Shown here piece after piece: positions 8,099-13,666 of a DNA stretch of 13,666 nt. Made by a program: the position numbers and the translations under genes. Every line of letters starts with the position of its first letter. Position 1 is the stretch's first letter. Origin of the DNA: Candidatus Brocadiia bacterium (lineage in GTDB: Bacteria > Planctomycetota > PUPC01 > DSUN01). The notes under the pieces are model-generated. The model was not told the DNA's origin. It did no database searches and saw nothing but the letters and a program-made list of their open reading frames with translations. The stretch covers positions 1-13,666 of the forward strand of contig JADHXT010000052.1 in NCBI GenBank assembly GCA_016782825.1, given 5' to 3'.

Positions 8099-9352
8099 TC
8101 AGGCTTCGTCCGTGCTGGGGCCGATGCGCGACTGGAGTCGCTGGGGCACCCAGTCGGCAGGCACGCGGTCGGGGTAGTGCAGGAATCGGTCGTGAGTGAT
8201 GGGCGTGCCGTCCCGTGCGGCACTCTCGTAGATGGCCTCCACCTCGCCCAGCCAGTCGAGGGCGCGGGCGGCATCGTAGGGATAGGGCTCGCGCTGCACC
8301 AGGCAGCGGATGAAGCGCTCGAGCTCGACGGCGAAGGGGTTGCCGTCGCCGGCCTCCACGTACTCCCAGTAGTAGCGCCAGTCGATGGGCTCGCCGCGAA
8401 GCGAGTCTTTCCAGTGGAGCGCGGGCGCGGCTTCCTTCCACTGCACCTTGATGCCGTGCAGGCCGAAGACGAGGGTGCCGTTGCGGCCCTCGACGGTGAT
8501 CTCCAGGGGGCCGAACTCCGAGTTGACCCGCCGCAGCCACGTCCACGTCGAGGTGTTCACCACGCCCGACGTGTGCTCTCTTCGGACGGACACGTAGTCT
8601 TCCACGTCGCATTCGATGAGGGCGTCGGTCTCGGCCGCTCGGCGTTGCCGCGTGAAGAGGCGGGAGATGGCCGAGAGTCGCTCGGTGGCGCCGAAGAGGG
8701 CGCTGGAAAGATAGGCCTCGTGGCACATGTCGAGGATGATGCCACCGCCGCTGGTGGCGAGTGCCCAGTTGAAGTCGGGGCGCTGGCCGCGGAAGTCGGC
8801 GTTGGACGACAGGCCGTCGCCCACTTCGTAGCCGAACATCATCTGGCAGTGCAGCGGCTTCACGAGCGGGAGCAACTGGCGCGCCTTGCGGATGCCAGGG
8901 GCCTCGAGCATGTCGTGCACCACGCCGTGGACGAAGCCGCCGCGTTCGAGCTCCCGCACGATGTCCCACCCTTCCGCATAGCTTGCGGCGACGGGCTTCT
9001 CGCAAAACACGCCGGTGGTGGCGGGATCGAGCAGCGGGAGCATGGCCATCATCACACCGTGGCGGGGGCCGGTGGCGACGGAATTGTGGTAGACCTGGAA
9101 GTTGCGATTCACGCGCTTGGCGTGTTCCAGAGCGGCTTCGGGGTCGGTGAAGGAGGCTTCGAGGCCGCTCTCGCGGGCGTAGTGGGCCAGCTTGTCCCCG
9201 TCGCGGCCCAGGCCGATCGGCACGGGCACGACGGCATCGTCGCCGATGCGCACGCCCCCCGCCTCGGCGATGGCGCGAAGCGCCCGGTGCGCGACGTCGC
9301 CCATCCGCCCCGTCACGCCGTGGAGCACGACGCCGATCTTCATGTCGGCCAA
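8099..9352 (-). CDS. Gfo/Idh/MocA family NAD(P)-dependent oxidoreductase
   Basis: This 417-residue cytoplasmic dehydrogenase belongs to a family that usually oxidises or reduces sugars, inositols and their derivatives. The N-terminal dinucleotide-binding segment is KIGVVLHGVTGRMG (5-18). The family EKP motif is at 118-120 (FCEKPVA). GGGIILDMCHEAYL at 202-215 carries the Asp and His of the active-site helix. The C-terminal half follows the alpha/beta substrate domain. I choose a TTG start at 9352: AGGAGG (9361-9366) lies 8 nt upstream of it, whereas it is 17 nt from the in-frame ATG at 9343 (414 residues). Starts further upstream fall inside the promoter. It is the first gene of a two-gene operon with the exported tandem flavoprotein. 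A joint oxidative pathway is inference. The substrate cannot be told from sequence. Confidence 0.88.
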   Translation of the reverse strand: MADMKIGVVLHGVTGRMGDVAHRALRAIAEAGGVRIGDDAVVPVPIGLGRDGDKLAHYARESGLEASFTDPEAALEHAKRVNRNFQVYHNSVATGPRHGVMMAMLPLLDPATTGVFCEKPVAASYAEGWDIVRELERGGFVHGVVHDMLEAPGIRKARQLLPLVKPLHCQMMFGYEVGDGLSSNADFRGQRPDFNWALATSGGGIILDMCHEAYLSSALFGATERLSAISRLFTRQRRAAETDALIECDVEDYVSVRREHTSGVVNTSTWTWLRRVNSEFGPLEITVEGRNGTLVFGLHGIKVQWKEAAPALHWKDSLRGEPIDWRYYWEYVEAGDGNPFAVELERFIRCLVQREPYPYDAARALDWLGEVEAIYESAARDGTPITHDRFLHYPDRVPADWVPQRLQSRIGPSTDEA

Positions 9353-9360
9353 GATACCAT

Positions 9361-9366
9361 CCTCCT
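9361..9366 (-). promoter_or_regulatory. Ribosome binding site deciding a TTG start for the Gfo/Idh gene
   Basis: AGGAGG on the minus strand sits 8 nt before TTG at 9352 and 17 nt before ATG at 9343. The spacing favours TTG, as in the flavoprotein gene at 3255. Confidence 0.6.
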
Positions 9367-9383
9367 GCATCGTTCGCGGCCGC

Positions 9384-9425
9384 ATTGGCGCCGCTATTAT
9401 AGCCCATGGCGGCAGGAGCGCCAAT
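9384..9425. repeat. Inverted repeat spanning the divergent promoter region (operator candidate)
   Basis: ATTGGCGC at 9384-9391 and its exact reverse complement GCGCCAAT at 9418-9425 are separated by 26 nt, with centres 34 bp apart. The right arm covers the -35 and the left arm covers the likely start of the minus-strand promoter. A smaller palindrome, GCTAT-T-ATAGC at 9393-9403, lies between them around the -10. This layout fits a regulator binding site, but no regulator gene is in the window, and CG-rich arms can occur by chance. Confidence 0.4.
9396..9424 (-). promoter_or_regulatory. Sigma70-like promoter of the Gfo/Idh-tandem flavoprotein operon
   Basis: Read on the minus strand, TTGGCG (9419-9424) is followed after 17 nt by a perfect TATAAT (9396-9401). 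Transcription would start near 9389, about 20 nt before the AGGAGG ribosome binding site. The -10 sits inside an 11-bp palindrome, and both the -35 and the start point overlap a longer inverted repeat. Confidence 0.62.
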
Positions 9426-9450
9426 CCTCTCCGCCATTCAGTGCGGCCGT

Positions 9451-9479
9451 TTGCTTATCCCTCCGAACGGTGGTACAGT
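9451..9479 (+). promoter_or_regulatory. Putative extended -10 promoter of the propeller gene
   Basis: TTGCTT (9451-9456) is followed after 17 nt by TACAGT (9474-9479), which is preceded by TGG, giving an extended -10 (TGn). Transcription would start near 9486, giving a short leader before the GGAG at 9501-9504 and the GTG start at 9514. Confidence 0.45.
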
Positions 9480-9513
9480 TCTCCATCATCACGATGGCCT
9501 GGAGACCCTGCCT

Positions 9514-10443
9514 GTGCGTCCGCCCCTGTTGCCTGCATCTTGCTTCGTGCTGTTGCTGACGGGCTTTCCGCTCATCGGACTCGCAGCGGCACAGGACCCC
9601 GCGCCGCTGGTGTATGGCCCTGGACGGCAGATTGCCACGCTCGCAGACAAGCGGGTGCGCGAGAGCAGCGGCCTCGCGTGCAGCCGACGCACACCCGGCG
9701 TCTTCTGGACGCACAACGATTCCGGCGACGAGCCCGTCCTCTACGCCTTCGACCACACGGGCAGGCATCTGGCCACGCTGCGCGTCCAGGAGGCACGGGC
9801 GCGAGACTGGGAGGACATGGCCTCGTTCCGCGTCGGGGCGGAGCCCTTCCTGCTGGCCGCCGACGTGGGCGACAACGGCAGCACCCGCGCTTACTGCACG
9901 CTGTACGTCGTGCCCGAGCCTGTCCTCGACCCTGCGAAGCCGGCCGCAACGCTCACGGCCAGGCCGGCCCAGGTGATCCGGTTCAGCTACGAGCATGGCC
10001 CGGCCAACTGCGAGAGCGTGGCCGTCGACCCCACGACCCGCACGGTGTTGCTGGCGACCAAGCAGGCACGCGGAGCCAGCCGGGTGTACGCTCTGCCGCT
10101 GCCCGACGCTCCCACCAACGAGGTGGCCGTGGCGCGCCACGTTGCCACGGTGCGGCTGCCGATCACCACGGCGATGGATGTGTCGCCCGACGGACGGCGT
10201 GCGATGATCCTCACCTACGGTGATGCCTACGAGTTCAGCCGTGGAAGCGGCGAAACCTGGGCGCAGGCTTTCGCGAACCCGCCGCGGCGCATCGCCATGC
10301 CGCGCCGACGCCAGGGCGAGAGCATCTGCTACGGACACGATGGCAGGACGCTCTACCTGACGAGCGAGAGCAAAAAGCTGCCCACGCCGCTGTTCGAGGT
10401 GCCCGTCGTGGAACCCCGGGCGGCGGCCCCCGCCGCGCGCTGA
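9514..10443 (+). CDS. Secreted beta-propeller-like protein of unknown function
   Basis: I start this 309-residue protein at GTG 9514. GGAG lies 9 nt upstream, and the first 26 residues then form a clean signal peptide ending in LAAA before QDP. The open frame continues upstream to 9406, but that would place coding sequence over the promoters and give no signal peptide at the terminus. The mature part holds repeated short beta motifs: ESSGLACSR (50-58), FWTHNDSGD (64-72), a WEDMA segment at 99-103, DVGDNGS at 118-124 and MDVSPDGRRAMILTYGDAYEF at about 221-241. ESSGLA, HNDSGD and GDNG are shared with secreted proteins annotated as WD40- or SMP-30-like propellers, whose function is unknown. The gene is isolated: divergent from the Gfo/Idh operon and convergent with the transporter gene. 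It may be an extracellular binding protein or a lactonase-like enzyme; neither is shown. Confidence 0.72.
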   Translation: MRPPLLPASCFVLLLTGFPLIGLAAAQDPAPLVYGPGRQIATLADKRVRESSGLACSRRTPGVFWTHNDSGDEPVLYAFDHTGRHLATLRVQEARARDWEDMASFRVGAEPFLLAADVGDNGSTRAYCTLYVVPEPVLDPAKPAATLTARPAQVIRFSYEHGPANCESVAVDPTTRTVLLATKQARGASRVYALPLPDAPTNEVAVARHVATVRLPITTAMDVSPDGRRAMILTYGDAYEFSRGSGETWAQAFANPPRRIAMPRRRQGESICYGHDGRTLYLTSESKKLPTPLFEVPVVEPRAAAPAAR

Positions 10444-10488
10444 CGCCCTCCCCTCCTCACCGGCAGCTCGAGCGCCGCCTGCGAGAAG

Positions 10489-11757
10489 TCAGCCACTGGA
10501 CAGCAGACCAAACGTGCGCCCCAGGTGCACCACCATCAGCGCCGCCACGCCCAGCAGCACCACCGCGCCAAAGAGCACGAAGGCCTTGCCGAAGACGCCG
10601 AGCCCGCGCCCCTTCACCGCCTTGGAGTCGAAGAGCACGATGATCGTGGCGACCGCTCCCAGCGGCACGGCCAGCATGGTACACGCCTGCCCGATGGCGA
10701 TGGCCTGCACCTTGAGTCCCGAGCCGATGCCGCCCGAGTCGCCGCTGATGATCATCAGGCTCGTGGCCAGGCCCACGAGCAGCGCCACCGTGGCACACAC
10801 CTTGGTGGAGGTGGAGTCGATGCGGCCGCCGAGGCCGAGGCCATCGTTGAGCAGCACGCCGCCGATGAGCGAGTTGGTGACGAAGCTCGAGAAGGCCGCG
10901 GCCCAGAATCCTACGGCGAACACGAGCCGCGCGCCCGGGCCGAAGCCCTCCTCGAGCTGCTGGATCATGGTCGTGACGCTCACAGCTCCTTTGTGGGGAT
11001 AGAGGTTGGCCGCGGCGGTCATCATGATCACCGTGCCGATGAGGGTGAAGATGACCGAGGCCAGCACGGTGTCGGCGATGCCGCTCCGCAGGTCGGCTTC
11101 CTTCCAGCCCTTGGCCTTCGCACTGTAGGCCTGAAAGAGCGCGGCCACGATGGAAAAAGTGGTGGCCACGAGACCGCCCAGCGTGACGAACATGACCGTG
11201 GCGTCCGGCACCTTGGGCAGGCTGGGGATCAAAGCCCCCCGCAAGATGGCGCCCGCGTCGTGCTTGGCCATGGCTAGGTTGATCACGAACGCGGCCAGCA
11301 TGAGCAGCAGGAAGAGCATCATCAGCTTCTCGATGATGGCATACATCCGCTTGAAGGCGAACATGAACACGATGGCCGCCGTGGTGAACGCCACCGGCCA
11401 CACCCACTGGAGCGTGCTGCCGAACAGTGCTTCCATACCGGCCGTGACGCCCAGGCAGTTGCCGAATTGGAACGCCGCCGTCACCGAGAAGAGCGCCACC
11501 CCACACAGCACCGAAAACCAGCGGCCCGCCCGCCGCCGCACGACGGCCAGGAACGTCTCGTCGCTGTAGATGCCGAACCGCATGAACAGGCCGAGGTGCC
11601 CGGCCATGAGCACACCCGCCAGCAGCGAGAGCCAGAGCATCTGGTACTGATACTTCGCCCCCGTGCGGGTCATGAGCGTCACGCTGCCCGGGCCGATGAT
11701 GCAGGCCCCCACGATGAAGGCGGGACCGATGCGTTTCAGCAGGCTCTTGCGCTCCAT
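10489..11757 (-). CDS. Nramp-family-like membrane transporter lacking canonical metal-site motifs
   Basis: This is a 422-residue inner-membrane protein with about 11 hydrophobic segments and the overall layout of Nramp proton-coupled divalent-metal transporters. Its N-terminus, IGPAFIVGACIIGPGSVT (10-27), aligns with the first Nramp helix. There the family's DPGN motif reads GPGS (22-25), so the metal-binding Asp and Asn are missing. In the sixth-helix region (about 189-212), the expected MPH motif is replaced by a stretch around VATTFSIVAALFQ. A classical manganese or iron importer is therefore unlikely; it may carry another ion or solute. GGAG (11765-11768) lies 7 nt before the ATG. It is the third gene of the UroD-PmoA operon, 34 nt after the PmoA-type gene. 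Its end converges on the propeller gene across 45 nt without a clear terminator. Confidence 0.82.
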   Translation of the reverse strand: MERKSLLKRIGPAFIVGACIIGPGSVTLMTRTGAKYQYQMLWLSLLAGVLMAGHLGLFMRFGIYSDETFLAVVRRRAGRWFSVLCGVALFSVTAAFQFGNCLGVTAGMEALFGSTLQWVWPVAFTTAAIVFMFAFKRMYAIIEKLMMLFLLLMLAAFVINLAMAKHDAGAILRGALIPSLPKVPDATVMFVTLGGLVATTFSIVAALFQAYSAKAKGWKEADLRSGIADTVLASVIFTLIGTVIMMTAAANLYPHKGAVSVTTMIQQLEEGFGPGARLVFAVGFWAAAFSSFVTNSLIGGVLLNDGLGLGGRIDSTSTKVCATVALLVGLATSLMIISGDSGGIGSGLKVQAIAIGQACTMLAVPLGAVATIIVLFDSKAVKGRGLGVFGKAFVLFGAVVLLGVAALMVVHLGRTFGLLSSG

Positions 11758-11791
11758 GCGTCGTCTCCGATGGCTGCGGGAGTGTTCGGCG

Positions 11792-13075
11792 TCACGGGGT
11801 CACGGGCTTCAGCTTCACGGCATTGTGCGTGTTGTATGCGGCGTAGGCGGCCTTGAGGGCCGGCACGGCGGGGTCGCCCACGTGCACCAGCAGGCGGTAG
11901 CGCACGCCGAAGGGCTCGCCGGGCGGGAACGTGCGGGCCTTGACGCCCGGCCACCCGACGCACAGCGGGCCGTAGTGGCGCGTGAGCCACGTGGGCGGAA
12001 AGTCGGGATGGTCCTTGGGCACAAACACGGCACAGCCGCTTCGTATCTTCGCCCCCGCGGCGTGGCCGGTGATGTCAGCCCAGGCCAGCCGCGTGTTCGG
12101 CAGGTCCTTCTTGGTGAGGCCGGAGTCGATGATGATCTTCGTGTCCTTGCGGCGGTTGGCGCTGGGCTGGCCTTCGGCCTGGGCGAAGCGGTAGGTGAGG
12201 CCGCCGTAGCTCTTGCCGCCGGCGCCCTGGAGGGCGATGGGCTTGCCGACGGGCGTCCACGTGAGCTCGATATCCACCGTGCGGCGGGTGCTGCCGGGGG
12301 CTGCGTAGGCGATGATCCACACGAACTCGCGCATCACCTTCTTCTCGCCCACGTACCAGCCATTCTCCGCGGCCAGGATGCCCGCGGCCGTGCCTTCGTG
12401 CTTGAGCACCCACCGCTCGTGCTTGGTGTGGATGCCCGTGGGGATCCATGAGTTGTATTCCTTGCCGTCGATCTTGATGTGCGGCCACGACCACCACACG
12501 CCGCGGTGGTGAGGGTGGTCTTTTGGGAAGTCCTCGGTGATGGCCACGCCGTTGGTGTCGTAGAGCGGATGGATGTAGCCGGCGCGGTTGTAGCGGGCGG
12601 GTACACCCTCTTTGCTGATCATCCCGTGGTTGTAGACGAGCACCGGCCGCTTGACGCCGGGGATGCTCAGGCCGTCGAGCCGCACCGACTTGTCGTTCAC
12701 GTCGCTGATGGCGAATGCCTTGCGCGTGGTGGAGCCGCGGGCAGGCTTGAAGGCGAAGCGGCGGACGCCCGTGGCACCGGGGCGCGGCGGAATCGTCGCC
12801 ATCAGGCGGAGGCGTGTCTTGTGGGCCGAGCCGTCGGCGGCGAGCAGGGGCACGAGGTCGTAGGCGATGCTCGTGCCGATGGCGCCCTCCTCCACCAGCG
12901 TGGGCATGTCGTCGCCCGGCACCAGGGCGCCGTTGGGCACCGGCACGGCCACGTGGAGCGGCGCGTCCAGGGCCGGCACCTCGAGCACGATGCCCAACGC
13001 CGCGGCGTTCGTGGTCACCGTCGCGCTCAGGCACGCCACACCGACCAAACACAGGACCAGCAATCGAATCGTCAT
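11792..13075 (-). CDS. Secreted PmoA/DUF6807 family protein
   Basis: The 427-residue protein has a signal peptide (about 1-25, hydrophobic core LLVLCLVGVACLSA). The mature part shows the family block: KRPVLVYNHG (142-151), an HPLYDTNG segment (169-176), then DHPHHRGVWW (186-195). PF14100 carries the name PmoA (methane oxygenase), but these proteins are soluble and share nothing with the membrane subunit of particulate methane monooxygenase. The His-rich block may bind metal. The actual activity is uncharacterised as far as I know; family members are common beside sugar oxidoreductases in planctomycete-like genomes. GGAG (13083-13086) lies 7 nt before the ATG at 13075. The gene begins 17 nt after the UroD-like gene ends, in one operon with the transporter. 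Confidence 0.85.
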   Translation of the reverse strand: MTIRLLVLCLVGVACLSATVTTNAAALGIVLEVPALDAPLHVAVPVPNGALVPGDDMPTLVEEGAIGTSIAYDLVPLLAADGSAHKTRLRLMATIPPRPGATGVRRFAFKPARGSTTRKAFAISDVNDKSVRLDGLSIPGVKRPVLVYNHGMISKEGVPARYNRAGYIHPLYDTNGVAITEDFPKDHPHHRGVWWSWPHIKIDGKEYNSWIPTGIHTKHERWVLKHEGTAAGILAAENGWYVGEKKVMREFVWIIAYAAPGSTRRTVDIELTWTPVGKPIALQGAGGKSYGGLTYRFAQAEGQPSANRRKDTKIIIDSGLTKKDLPNTRLAWADITGHAAGAKIRSGCAVFVPKDHPDFPPTWLTRHYGPLCVGWPGVKARTFPPGEPFGVRYRLLVHVGDPAVPALKAAYAAYNTHNAVKLKPVTP

Positions 13076-13092
13076 GGGAAGGCTCCGTTGGG

Positions 13093-13666
13093 CTATGCGC
13101 GTGCCGCCTCGCAGAAGGCAGCGATGTTTTCCGTGGACACGCCGGGCGGCATGCCGCCGCCGCAGGAGAGGATGATGCGCGAGAGGTCGTCCATCGACGC
13201 CAGGGCGGCGCGCACGGCGGCCCGCACATCGTCGGGTGTGCCGCTGGCCAGCACGTCGCGGGGCGGGATGTTGCCCAGCAGGGCCACCTGGCCGCCCGTC
13301 AGCTCCTTCATCTCGTCGAGGCCGTGCTCGAAGGCGAAGTTGAACAGGTTCACACCGATCTCGGGCAGATAGGGCGCACACACGAGGCCCCTGGCGTCGT
13401 TGTGGAAGAACTTGACGCTCGCATCCACCGCCCCGAACACCTGCTTGAGATACGGCAGGGCGAACTCCTTGAACTGCTCCTCGCCCAGGAACCCCACGAT
13501 GTCGTCGAGCACCAGCACGCCGTCAATGCTGGGGAATGCCTCGGCCTGCACCTGAAGCCACTCCGCCAGGAAATCGCTCACCGTCCTGAGCAAGGCGTGG
13601 AAGCCCTCGGGGTGGGTCATGATCCCCATCAGGAACTCGGTGTTGCCCGTGAGGAACGACGCCACG
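13093..13666 (-). CDS. Uroporphyrinogen decarboxylase (UroD) family protein, 5'-partial
   Basis: The last 191 or so residues of a UroD-fold protein are visible; the right edge removes the N-terminal part. Family signs are the EFLMGIMTHPE helix (visible residues 10-20), DGVLVLDDIVGFLG (48-61), and the C-terminal GNIPPRDVLASGTPDDV (131-147) with LSCGGGMPPGVSTENI (166-181). This tail is typical of UroD/MtaA-like proteins related to cobalamin methyltransferases, more than of haem-pathway HemE. In MtaA-type methyltransferases zinc is bound by HxC plus a later Cys. Here the matching segment reads HND (88-90), with C168 retained, so the first Cys is Asp. The role is thus open: methyl transfer, decarboxylation, or something else. 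It is the upstream gene of the PmoA-transporter operon within the window. Confidence 0.83.
   Translation of the reverse strand, partial: VASFLTGNTEFLMGIMTHPEGFHALLRTVSDFLAEWLQVQAEAFPSIDGVLVLDDIVGFLGEEQFKEFALPYLKQVFGAVDASVKFFHNDARGLVCAPYLPEIGVNLFNFAFEHGLDEMKELTGGQVALLGNIPPRDVLASGTPDDVRAAVRAALASMDDLSRIILSCGGGMPPGVSTENIAAFCEAARA

Noticed and set aside
8053..8274. N-terminal extension of the tandem flavoprotein up to 8274
   Set aside because: It would overlap the Gfo/Idh gene by over 170 nt and bury the signal peptide; the ATG at 8052 has its own ribosome binding site.
9406..9513. N-terminal extension of the propeller protein from ATG 9406
   Set aside because: It overlaps the putative promoters, and the signal peptide begins only at GTG 9514, which has GGAG upstream.
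8027..9559. A 510-residue + strand open frame opposite the Gfo/Idh gene
   Set aside because: It crosses the divergent promoter region and lacks motifs; the minus-strand frame has all family signatures.
10444..10488. Terminator between the convergent propeller and transporter genes
   Set aside because: Only short, imperfect GC pairings around a CTCGAG palindrome are visible, with no T tract.

Overview
The window is GC-rich bacterial DNA, almost entirely coding, with eight protein genes and no RNA genes, CRISPR array or insertion sequence that I can see. The families point to a bacterium of the Planctomycetota or a relative such as Lentisphaerota or another PVC-type lineage, probably known from metagenomes. 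They are FAD_oxidored-type flavoproteins, a Gfo/Idh/MocA oxidoreductase, a PmoA/DUF6807 protein, an aberrant Nramp-like transporter and a UroD-like protein. This placement is inference from gene content.

Left part, + strand (1-4607): a molybdenum formate dehydrogenase large subunit cut by the left edge, then mobA (guanylylation of the molybdenum cofactor), then a cytoplasmic FAD-dependent oxidoreductase with a TTG start. The formate dehydrogenase has an in-frame TGA at 928-930, exactly where the active-site Sec/Cys lies. A bacterial SECIS hairpin with a GGUCU loop follows 11 nt later. It should be read as one selenoprotein gene, although a standard gene caller would split it into two ORFs.

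Middle part, - strand (4624-9352): a Gfo/Idh/MocA oxidoreductase, then a large exported protein with two flavin modules, a discoidin-like insert and a helical-repeat tail. They are co-transcribed from a strong sigma70-like promoter at 9396-9424. This pair converges on the left operon with a 16-nt gap. A separate + strand gene (9514-10443) encodes a secreted beta-propeller-like protein of unknown function and shares the divergent promoter region, which contains inverted repeats.

Right part, - strand (10489-13666): a UroD-like protein (cut by the right edge), a secreted PmoA/DUF6807 protein and an Nramp-fold transporter lacking the usual metal-binding motifs, spaced 17 and 34 nt apart as one operon.

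MobA makes the cofactor used by the selenocysteine formate dehydrogenase, so the first two genes form a functional unit for formate oxidation or CO2 reduction. The remaining genes look like a catabolic or environmental-substrate cluster (exported flavoprotein, sugar-type oxidoreductase, PmoA-type protein, UroD-like protein, transporter) whose substrate cannot be read from the sequence.
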